A DNA stretch of 5,998 bases from NCBI GenBank assembly GCA_945889545.1, contig CAMDCC010000189.1:1-5998 (forward strand), read 5' to 3'. Shown here one piece after another: positions 1-4,797 of this stretch; position 1 is the stretch's first letter; each line of letters starts with the position of its first letter. The stretch is from Bifidobacterium breve. GTDB taxonomy: Bacteria > Actinomycetota > Acidimicrobiia > IMCC26256 > PALSA-555. A program made the position numbers and the translations under genes. The notes below the pieces were generated by a model. The model saw only the letters and a program-made list of their open reading frames with translations, ran no database searches and was not told where the DNA came from.

Positions 1-1
1 A

Positions 2-673
2 GGATTGAGTTGGTCGCCCGACGGCAGGCAGCTCGCCTACACCGACAAAGATTGGATCCGGATACTCGACGTCGCCACCGGTTCGCGTCGTCGTTTGGTC
101 AAGGGCAGTTGGCCCGCGTGGTCGAACGTGGGTAGCTCCTCGGTCGTGGTGTACACGAGTGGACGCTTCGTCGGCGAGGGATCGCAGACGGCTCTGCGCG
201 TAATCGACCCCGATGGCGCACACGACCGTCCGATCGTGTTCGGGTCAGGCGACAATCCATCGGATCTCAAGAACGCGTCCGAGGCGTCCGCGGAGCCGGC
301 ATCCGCTCGCATCGCCTTCGTGACGTCGGCGAACAACTACAAGGGCGACGCCAGCAAGTGGAACGAGCAGATATATGTCGCCGAGCTCATCGAAGGAGAT
401 CCGGTGCGGACGACCGCACCCCGTCTCATGAGCAACAGTCCCACGAATGATCATTGGCCACCCGCATTGTCGAAACGACCACCGTCAACCGACGATGACG
501 CGTGCATCGTGTGGACGACCGACGCCAAGCGGTTCGGCCGCGGCCATCTCGTCGTGACATCCACTCACGGGAGCGCCACCAGGATCGTCGACCTCACCAG
601 CGTGAGCCGCGGGTACGACTTCTTCCCCGACTGGCATCCCGACGCTGCGTGCCCGAAGACCGCGACGAGCTAG
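2..673 (+). CDS. TolB/PD40-type beta-propeller protein, C-terminal part (5' end outside window)
   Basis: The open frame enters from the left edge, and 223 residues are visible before the TAG stop at 671-673. The second visible codon is a TTG that could be read as a start. However, the frame is already inside a propeller blade there (WSPDG at residues 4-8, followed by LAYTD), so I treat the gene as 5'-truncated by the window. WSPDG followed by an I-x-x-L-D-V-A-T-G strand is the PD40/TolB-like repeat pattern, and weaker blade ends appear at PAWS (38-41), DHWPPALS (150-157) and FFPDWHPDA (207-215). Proteins with these repeats are often periplasmic or secreted binding or scaffold propellers, or N-terminal domains of peptidases. 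No catalytic domain follows, so the protein ends within or just after the propeller. It converges on the SnoaL-like gene with a 7-bp gap and looks unrelated to the genes to the right. Family call is good; the role is unknown. Confidence 0.78.
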   Translation, partial: GLSWSPDGRQLAYTDKDWIRILDVATGSRRRLVKGSWPAWSNVGSSSVVVYTSGRFVGEGSQTALRVIDPDGAHDRPIVFGSGDNPSDLKNASEASAEPASARIAFVTSANNYKGDASKWNEQIYVAELIEGDPVRTTAPRLMSNSPTNDHWPPALSKRPPSTDDDACIVWTTDAKRFGRGHLVVTSTHGSATRIVDLTSVSRGYDFFPDWHPDAACPKTATS

Positions 674-681
674 CGCTCGTT
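664..681. terminator. Hairpin at convergent gene ends, possible bidirectional terminator
   Basis: ACGAGC (665-670) and GCTCGT (675-680) form a perfect 6-bp inverted repeat with a TAGC loop, and 664/681 can add a G-T pair. The stop of the propeller gene (671-673) lies in the loop, and the stop of the SnoaL gene (681-683, minus strand) abuts the stem. The position suits a shared terminator, but neither side has a T-run, so intrinsic termination is uncertain. Confidence 0.35.
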
Positions 682-1166
682 CAGGGAGCTGTGGTGTTCG
701 CCCGGCGCTCGTCCCACGCAGCGAGACGTTCGGTGTCCTCGTAGTCCTCCCAGCGGACGAGCCGTCCCCAACGGATCTCGAGGAATGCGACGACTCGATT
801 GTTGTACTCGTCACCCTGACAACCATCACCCTGACGAACAAGGGAGTCGCCCGCGATGAAGTCGTGGGCACGGAGTGCGACTCGGGTGTTCCACGGGGGC
901 CCGTTGACCAGGATGTCTTCGATGTGGAAGCGGATGCCTTCGCTGGCGAACCGGTCGGCGAAGGAGCGGCACTCGTCGAGACCTCGGTGCGTGGCGTGCT
1001 GGTGACGTCCCTTCTCGACGGGTCGGTGCATCGCGGCCCAGGAGTTGTCACCGGGGAACACGATCTCGGCATCAGGGGAGGCGAGCTTCATCAGGAAGCT
1101 GGGATCGCCTTCGTTGAGGCGGTTGATGCCGTGTCGCACGAGCGCTCGTACCGCTGCCTTGTACAT
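681..1166 (-). CDS. SnoaL-like / NTF2-fold protein
   Basis: The 161-residue protein begins MYKAAVRALVRHGINRLNEGD and has the layout of SnoaL-like NTF2-fold proteins: N-terminal helices, a DAEIVFPGD strand (32-40), an FHIEDILVNGPPWNTRVALR core (about 80-99), and a closing YNNRVVAFLEIRWGRLVRWEDYEDTERL segment (121-148). Members of this fold are small cone-shaped hydrolases, isomerases, cyclases or ligand binders; the substrate cannot be told here. I chose the ATG at 1166 because GGGAGG (1175-1180 on the plus strand) lies 8 nt upstream, and a good promoter for this strand (TTGAGT-N18-TAGAGT) would start transcription near 1194. That excludes the longer GTG start at 1202. The gene is divergent from the TetR gene, the usual arrangement for a repressor and its target, so regulation by that TetR is likely (inference). 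Residues 111-120 (RQGDGCQGDE) come from a 15-bp tandem duplication. Confidence 0.82.
   Translation of the reverse strand: MYKAAVRALVRHGINRLNEGDPSFLMKLASPDAEIVFPGDNSWAAMHRPVEKGRHQHATHRGLDECRSFADRFASEGIRFHIEDILVNGPPWNTRVALRAHDFIAGDSLVRQGDGCQGDEYNNRVVAFLEIRWGRLVRWEDYEDTERLAAWDERRANTTAP
811..840. repeat. 15-bp tandem duplication inside the SnoaL-like gene
   Basis: The units 811-825 and 826-840 both begin TCACCCTGAC and match at 13 of 15 positions. On the coding (minus) strand they give the paired peptides RQGDG and CQGDE. The length is a multiple of three, so the frame is kept and a five-residue loop extension results just before the last two beta strands. Confidence 0.7.
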
Positions 1167-1174
1167 CGAATGTG

Positions 1175-1180
1175 CCTCCC
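1175..1180 (-). promoter_or_regulatory. Ribosome binding site of the SnoaL-like gene
   Basis: GGGAGG on the minus strand, 8 nt before the ATG at 1166. It decides this start against the GTG at 1202, which has no such site and would lie upstream of the predicted transcript start. Confidence 0.7.
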
Positions 1181-1189
1181 GGTCCTCGG

Positions 1190-1224
1190 CTAGAACGGTC
1201 ACTCTAGTAGAGCGTTCGTTCTAG
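1190..1224. promoter_or_regulatory. Double TetR-type operator (35-bp inverted repeat)
   Basis: The segment is an inverted repeat centred on base 1207. The 17-bp arms match at 14 of 17 positions, with the outer 8 bp (CTAGAACG / CGTTCTAG) and inner 5 bp (CTCTA / TAGAG) perfect. Each arm is itself a 16-bp partial palindrome with TAGA...TCTA ends: 1191-1206 and 1208-1223, the second being TAGA-g-CG-tt-CG-t-TCTA. Two dimer sites with centres 17 bp apart are therefore plausible. The segment covers the -10 and spacer of the SnoaL promoter and runs into the -10 of tetR, so a bound repressor would shut off both directions. From memory, TAGA...TCTA ends recall boxes described for LmrA/QdoR-type TetR proteins, though the spacing differs. 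Binding by the adjacent TetR is inferred. Confidence 0.68.
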
Positions 1225-1230
1225 ACTCAA
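1201..1230 (-). promoter_or_regulatory. Promoter of the SnoaL-like gene
   Basis: On the minus strand, TTGAGT (1230-1225) and TAGAGT (1206-1201) are separated by 18 bp, close to the housekeeping sigma consensus TTGACA/TATAAT. Transcription would start near 1194, giving a leader of about 28 nt that contains the ribosome binding site. The whole spacer lies inside the operator-like inverted repeat. Confidence 0.6.
1222..1227 (+). promoter_or_regulatory. -10 box of tetR, probably leaderless transcript
   Basis: TAGACT fits TANNNT and ends 7 nt before the GTG at 1235. That places the transcript start at or next to the start codon, as in the leaderless genes common in actinobacteria. No ribosome binding site precedes the GTG, which agrees. 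The box overlaps the right end of the operator, consistent with autoregulation. The -35 match is weak. Confidence 0.5.
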
Positions 1231-1234
1231 CTGT

Positions 1235-1846
1235 GTGGCAGCCACACGCGACCGGATCATCGCAGCGACCAACGAGCTGTTCCGCCGAGGCGGCTACAAC
1301 GGCACCTCGCTCAGGCAAGTGACCGACGCGGCCGGAGCTCCGACTGGGTCGCTGTATCACTTCTTCCCACGGGGCAAGGCCGAGCTCGCCGAGGCAGTGA
1401 TCACCGAGACCGGCGCGTCATACCTGGAACTCTTCGAACTGTTCGCGGCCGCCACTTCTGACCCCGGGGCAGCGGTCGGCGCCTTCTTCGACGGCGCCGC
1501 CGAGACACTCGAACAGAGCGATTACATCGACGTGTGCCCGATCGGCACCGTTGCTCGAGAGGTCGCCAACACCCACGACCGGCTCCGAGGCGCCGCCGAT
1601 CGGGTGTTCTCGAGTTGGATCGAATCGCTCGGCAAGCACCTCGAAGCTGCAGGTCTCGCCACAACGGAAGCGACGGCTCTGGCAGCCACGGTCGTGGCAG
1701 CGCTCGAAGGCAGCTTCGTCCTTGCTCGCACCCGGCGCAACGCCGACGTCGTCCGACACACCGGCAACCACATGCGCTCGCTCGTCGATGCTCAGCTCCG
1801 CGACGCCCACAACCGCGCGCAGGTCAACGTGGGCCGCGGGCGGTAG
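1235..1846 (+). CDS. TetR/AcrR-family transcriptional regulator, LmrA/YxaF-like
   Basis: The 203-residue protein has the standard TetR length. The N-terminal DNA-binding domain spans about residues 5-52. Its helix-turn-helix reads LRQVTDAAGAPTGSLYHFFP (26-45), including the A-G-x-x-x-G-S-L-Y-x-x-F signature. The C-terminal ligand domain has CPIGTVAREVA (101-111), a short helix with RGAADRVFSSW (118-128), and AATVVAALEGSFVLAR (150-165). This pattern is typical of the LmrA/YxaF branch, whose members are repressors released by small, often aromatic, ligands. The start is the GTG at 1235, preceded by a TANNNT box and the double operator, suggesting a leaderless, self-repressed gene. Likely targets are itself, the divergent SnoaL gene and possibly the reductase 46 bp downstream on the same strand. 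Family assignment is firm; ligand unknown. Confidence 0.93.
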   Translation: MAATRDRIIAATNELFRRGGYNGTSLRQVTDAAGAPTGSLYHFFPRGKAELAEAVITETGASYLELFELFAAATSDPGAAVGAFFDGAAETLEQSDYIDVCPIGTVAREVANTHDRLRGAADRVFSSWIESLGKHLEAAGLATTEATALAATVVAALEGSFVLARTRRNADVVRHTGNHMRSLVDAQLRDAHNRAQVNVGRGR

Positions 1847-1881
1847 CCTGCGCGCCCCTGCTCGCATACGCCTGTTCTCAA

Positions 1882-1888
1882 CGGAGGG
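1882..1888 (+). promoter_or_regulatory. Ribosome binding site of the reductase-like gene
   Basis: CGGAGGG lies 4 nt before the GTG at 1893. It fixes this start: the open frame extends far upstream, but that part overlaps tetR in another frame and does not resemble the family. Confidence 0.6.
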
Positions 1889-1892
1889 CCAC

Positions 1893-2945
1893 GTGGTTGC
1901 CCGAGTAGTGCAATGGACGACGGGGAACGTTGGGAAGGAGTCGGTCAAGGCCATCGTCGCGAACCCCCACTTCGAGCTCGTCGGCTGCTTCGCTTGGTCC
2001 AAGGCCAAGATCGGCGTCGATGTGGGCGATCTGGTCGGCATCGATCCCGTTGGTGTGATCGCCACGAACGACGTTGGGGTGCTGCTCGCCCTCGATCCCG
2101 ACTGCGTCGTCTACAACCCGATGTGGCCGTCGATCGACGAGCTCGTGCGCATCCTCGAGGCCGGCATCAACGTCGTCACAACTGCCGCGTTCATCAACGG
2201 CCGCCGGCTTGGAGAAGACCGCGACCGTCTGATGCAGGCGTGCGAGCGCGGGCGCGTCTCACTGCTGGGCACCGGGGTCAGCCCGGGCTTCGCGGAGTTG
2301 ATCGCCGTCACCGTCGCCGGCATGTGCAGCCGGATCGACAAGGTCACCGTGAGCGAGACGGCCGATACGACGTTCTACGACTCGCCCGACACCGAGAAGC
2401 CGGTGGGCTTCGGGCAACCAATCGATCATCCCGAACTGCACGCCATGGCCCGTGACGGGACCGCGGTCTTCAGCGAGGCCGTGGCGATGGTGGCCGACGC
2501 GCTCGGTGTCGAGCTCGACGAGATCGTCTGCGAATCCGAGTTCGCGAAGACGACCGAGGATGTCGTCATGGCGTCGTGGACGATCCCCGCGGGATGCGTG
2601 GCCGGCGTCGCGGCAAGCTGGCAGGGTCGCGTTGGTGATCGCACGATCGTCGATCTGAACGTGCGCTGGAAGAAGGGAGCGACGCTCGAGCCGAACTGGG
2701 TCATCGAGAGGGACGGCTGGACCATCACGGTCGACGGGCTCCCGAGCGTGACCGCGAAGCTCGACTTCTTCCCTCCGCCCGACTTCAAGGCCGAGACCAT
2801 TGAAGACTTCATGGCCATCGGGCACATCATCACCGCGGTCCCCGCGCTCAATGCCATCACTACCGTGATCGAATCGCCTCCCGGCATCGTGACCTACGCG
2901 GATCTTGCGTTCCCGATGCCGCGGGGATGGGTGCGGTCGACCTGA
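1893..2945 (+). CDS. Dihydrodipicolinate reductase / 2,4-diaminopentanoate dehydrogenase-like oxidoreductase
   Basis: The 350-residue protein starts MVARVVQWTTGNVGKESVKAI, a Rossmann beta-alpha-beta with T-G-N-V-G at residues 10-14 for NAD(P)H. CFAWSKAKIGVDVGDLVG (32-49) follows, as in proteins annotated dihydrodipicolinate reductase in actinobacteria. NVVTTAAFING (93-103) and GTGVSPGFAELI (126-137) match the conserved blocks of the 2,4-diaminopentanoate dehydrogenase branch, whose C-terminal domain fills the second half (up to TYADLAFPMPRGW near the end). The family reduces or dehydrogenates cyclic imines or amines. Length and sequence differ from true lysine-pathway DapB (about 250-270 residues), so a lysine role is unlikely. 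The GTG start has a good ribosome binding site. The gene follows tetR after 46 bp and may share its transcript. A TAGCCT at 1844-1849 could be a separate -10 box, but this is weak. The exact substrate is unknown. Confidence 0.85.
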   Translation: MVARVVQWTTGNVGKESVKAIVANPHFELVGCFAWSKAKIGVDVGDLVGIDPVGVIATNDVGVLLALDPDCVVYNPMWPSIDELVRILEAGINVVTTAAFINGRRLGEDRDRLMQACERGRVSLLGTGVSPGFAELIAVTVAGMCSRIDKVTVSETADTTFYDSPDTEKPVGFGQPIDHPELHAMARDGTAVFSEAVAMVADALGVELDEIVCESEFAKTTEDVVMASWTIPAGCVAGVAASWQGRVGDRTIVDLNVRWKKGATLEPNWVIERDGWTITVDGLPSVTAKLDFFPPPDFKAETIEDFMAIGHIITAVPALNAITTVIESPPGIVTYADLAFPMPRGWVRST

Positions 2946-3035
2946 TCGAAGCGCGACCTTCGCCAGATCAGCCGAACCACGCCTTTCGAGCGTGTGCTCT
3001 CGGTGCGTCAGCCGCGTAGTTGTCATGATGCTCGG

Positions 3036-3872
3036 ATGGAGATCGACGTTCTCGATCATGTGCTGACGGCCGACGAGCACCAGCGTTTCGAACGCGACGG
3101 GTACTTGCTCGTACCCCAGGCGCTCACCTCCGATCAGCTCGCGCATCTCACGGCCGTCTCCAGCCAAGAGCTCGATCGTTACCGTGCAACACCCGGAGTA
3201 AGCGAGTATCACGTGCTCAACCTCCACGACCTGATCGGGCGCGATCCTGCGTTCCTCGATCTCATCGATAGCCCAACGACCTTTGCGAAGGTCTGGGGCA
3301 TCCTGGGGTGGCACATTCAGCTCTTCCATACCCAGCTCATCGTCACGCCGCCAGCGCCAACCGGAGCCGACGCCGGCGCGTATGGGTGGCATCAGGACAA
3401 CAACCGGATGAACCTCGACCTCGAGACTTCACCCCAGCCGCGCGTGTCGGTAAAGGTCGGGTACTTCCTTTCCGAAGTCTCCCGGCCGGGAATGGCGAAC
3501 TTGTGGGTCGTGCCTGGCAGTCACCTTCTTGGCCGGCCGGTGCTTGCCTCCGGCGAGCAGCCCGACGGCATGCTCGAGGTCACCGCCGCGGCCGGGGACG
3601 CGATCATCTTCGATCGCCGCTTGTGGCACTCGGCGAGCGCCAATACCTCTTCGACGACCCGAGTCTTTCTCACATACGGCTACAGCTACCGATGGCTGCG
3701 CCCGAAGTCGCGCATGGATCACGATGAGCTCGCGGTCGAGGTCGACCCGATCCGACGCCAGCTGCTCGGGTACAGCTCCGGGGCGAACAACTACTTCGAC
3801 CCAACCGACGACGATGTGCCGTTGCGTACTTGGATCGCCGAACACCTGGGAGATGACGCGCTCGTCCCGTGA
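3036..3872 (+). CDS. Phytanoyl-CoA dioxygenase (PhyH) family Fe(II)/2-oxoglutarate oxygenase
   Basis: The 278-residue protein has the usual PhyH layout. An N-terminal helix and FERDGYLLVPQAL (18-30) come first, then the iron-binding H-x-D as WHQDNN (H119, D121), the strand VGYFLSEVSRPGMANLWVVPGSH (141-163), and the distal iron ligand in RRLWHSA (H198). R209, 11 residues later, fits the 2-oxoglutarate carboxylate-binding position. All three metal ligands are present, so an active Fe(II)/2-oxoglutarate hydroxylase is expected in the cytoplasm. Family members hydroxylate varied small molecules, so the name does not prove phytanoyl-CoA as substrate. I chose the ATG at 3036: the upstream in-frame GTG at 2994 would add 14 residues unlike the family. 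No clear Shine-Dalgarno site precedes the ATG; TAGTTG (3017-3022) or CATGAT (3024-3029) might serve as a -10 box with little or no leader. It sits 90 bp after the reductase gene and need not share its transcript. Confidence 0.92.
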   Translation: MEIDVLDHVLTADEHQRFERDGYLLVPQALTSDQLAHLTAVSSQELDRYRATPGVSEYHVLNLHDLIGRDPAFLDLIDSPTTFAKVWGILGWHIQLFHTQLIVTPPAPTGADAGAYGWHQDNNRMNLDLETSPQPRVSVKVGYFLSEVSRPGMANLWVVPGSHLLGRPVLASGEQPDGMLEVTAAAGDAIIFDRRLWHSASANTSSTTRVFLTYGYSYRWLRPKSRMDHDELAVEVDPIRRQLLGYSSGANNYFDPTDDDVPLRTWIAEHLGDDALVP

Positions 3873-3900
3873 TCCTCCCCGAGTCCGAAACGTTCCTACC

Positions 3901-3941
3901 CGGGTTGAAGATCTCGGACCGAGGCACCGGGCGCCAACCCG
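3901..3941. repeat. Inverted repeats in the gap after the PhyH gene
   Basis: CGGGTTG (3901-3907) pairs with CAACCCG (3935-3941), and the loop contains a second inverted repeat, CTCGG-A-CCGAG (3913-3923). No T-run follows. It may fold in the transcript end of the dioxygenase gene as a weak terminator, or be chance in GC-rich DNA. Apart from this and the promoter elements near 4024-4043, I see nothing else in the 179-bp gap (3873-4051). Confidence 0.3.
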
Positions 3942-4023
3942 ATCGTGATGACGCTCATCGCCGTGATCGCCGACACGCCAACCACGCTGCGAACGTTGCG
4001 GCATTGCTGGACCCCTGTACCGC

Positions 4024-4043
4024 CGGTCGGAGACCGCTAGCGT
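4024..4043 (+). promoter_or_regulatory. Probable promoter of the VOC-VOC-oxidoreductase operon
   Basis: TAGCGT (4038-4043) fits TANNNT and ends 8 nt before the GTG start at 4052, the spacing of a leaderless actinobacterial promoter. There is no ribosome binding site. Directly upstream, CGGTC-GGA-GACCG (4024-4036) is a perfect 5-bp inverted repeat, and CGCTAGCG (4035-4042) is a palindrome over the -10 box. Either could be an operator, though both are short. No good -35 hexamer is visible. Confidence 0.45.
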
Positions 4044-4051
4044 GCGCACCC

Positions 4052-4432
4052 GTGGCAGTGACCGGGATGGCCAACTTTGCGGTCAAAGTCGCTGATCTCG
4101 ACGCAGCGATCGCCTTTTACGAGCGCGCGGGCGCCGAGGTGCGGGATCGCATGCTCTGGAGGGACGCGGAACGCGCCGACGTGTACCTCGGACCGATCAT
4201 GATCACCCTCTTCACTCAAGCGATCTATGAGGACACGGTCGACCTCCCGAACGAGGGGTTCCTCCACCCGGCGCTGTTCACCGACGACCTCGACCGCGAG
4301 CTCGACGGCCACACCGTCGTCTGGGGACCAGAAGTGGTCTCGGGGGCATTCGGCACTCGCCGCATCGCGTTCGTGGAGGCCCCCGGAGGGATCCGACTCG
4401 AGTTCATGGAGCAGATGGAAGAACCATCGTGA
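4052..4432 (+). CDS. VOC-superfamily (glyoxalase/dioxygenase fold) protein 1, incomplete metal site
   Basis: The 126-residue protein has the paired beta-alpha-beta-beta-beta modules of the vicinal oxygen chelate fold: MANFAVKVADLDAAIAFYERAGAEV (6-30), a central LGPIMITLF strand (46-54), FLHPALFTDDLDREL (70-84), and a closing RRIAFVEAPGGIRLEFMEQ (103-121). Compared with the four glyoxalase I ligand positions (His, Glu, His, Glu), the second pair is kept (H72, E117). The first pair is replaced by N8 and M50. Alone it therefore should not build a normal metal centre. The GTG start at 4052 is supported by TAGCGT just upstream; GTG 4058 and ATG 4067 are alternatives. Its TGA stop overlaps the start of VOC protein 2 by 4 bp (GTGA), so the two are translationally coupled and may form a heterodimer. 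The upstream in-frame extension to 3869 has no family resemblance and is left out. Substrate unknown. Confidence 0.85.
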   Translation: MAVTGMANFAVKVADLDAAIAFYERAGAEVRDRMLWRDAERADVYLGPIMITLFTQAIYEDTVDLPNEGFLHPALFTDDLDRELDGHTVVWGPEVVSGAFGTRRIAFVEAPGGIRLEFMEQMEEPS

Positions 4433-4797
4433 AGGTCCGGGGCGTGCTCCACGGGAGCGTCAACGTCGAGGGACGACTCGAGGAGTCGCGCCGCTTCTAC
4501 GAGGACCTGCTCGGCCTGGAGATGATCGCGCGCCCGGAGATCCCCGGCGTGGCTGGTCACTGGTTCACCACCGGTGGTGTCGAGCTGCATCTTGTGGATG
4601 CGCCGACAGGTGACGCCCAGATTCGTCCGACCGACCACCACGTGTGCTTCGCAGTCGATGACCTCGACGCCACCGTCGCTGAGCTCGAAGCGTCGGGCCT
4701 CGCGTCTCTGCGGAGCGCACAGGGCGACGTGGTGCAGATCTTCATCACCGATCCGGCTGGCAACGTCATCGAGCTCCAGCAGGCGCGACCGCAATGA
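4429..4797 (+). CDS. VOC-superfamily (glyoxalase/dioxygenase fold) protein 2, complete metal ligand set
   Basis: The 122-residue protein is a standard single-chain VOC protein: VLHGSVNVEGRLEESRRFYEDLLGLEM (6-32), GGVELHLVD (49-57), DHHVCFAVDDLDATVAELEASG (69-90) and IFITDPAGNVIELQQA (104-119). The four positions that bind metal in glyoxalase I are all filled: H8, E52, H71 and E115. It could therefore be a metal-dependent lyase, isomerase or dioxygenase-fold enzyme as a dimer. The GTG start overlaps the stop of VOC protein 1 (GTGA, 4429-4432), with a GGAAGA stretch upstream as a possible ribosome binding site. Its own TGA overlaps the ATG of the oxidoreductase (ATGA, 4794-4797). This tight packing indicates co-translation and shared function. 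The first-step substrate is not readable from the sequence; annotation as 'glyoxalase' would be by fold only. Confidence 0.9.
   Translation: MKVRGVLHGSVNVEGRLEESRRFYEDLLGLEMIARPEIPGVAGHWFTTGGVELHLVDAPTGDAQIRPTDHHVCFAVDDLDATVAELEASGLASLRSAQGDVVQIFITDPAGNVIELQQARPQ

Noticed and set aside
1167..1202. Longer GTG start for the SnoaL-like gene
   Set aside because: The predicted transcript would start near 1194, downstream of this codon, and the ribosome binding site points to the ATG at 1166.
1551..1892. Upstream in-frame extension of the reductase gene
   Set aside because: It lies over tetR in another frame, has no family similarity, and the GTG at 1893 has a good ribosome binding site and begins the Rossmann fold directly.
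1418..2065. Minus-strand open frame over tetR and the start of the reductase gene
   Set aside because: It overlaps clear family members on the other strand and shows no domain or ribosome binding site.
2259..3392. Long minus-strand open frame (377 codons) across the reductase and dioxygenase genes
   Set aside because: It is antisense to two well-supported genes and spans the gap between them. Its composition is rich in Arg, Gly and His with no recognisable domain, typical of shadow frames in GC-rich DNA.
3429..4049. Minus-strand open frame over the dioxygenase gene and the following gap
   Set aside because: It has Arg/Gly-rich low-information sequence and is mostly antisense to the PhyH gene. 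It is not evidence that the 3873-4051 gap is coding.
3869..4051. Upstream in-frame extension of VOC protein 1
   Set aside because: The extra 61 residues look like random GC-rich translation, and a promoter box lies inside this stretch just before the GTG at 4052.
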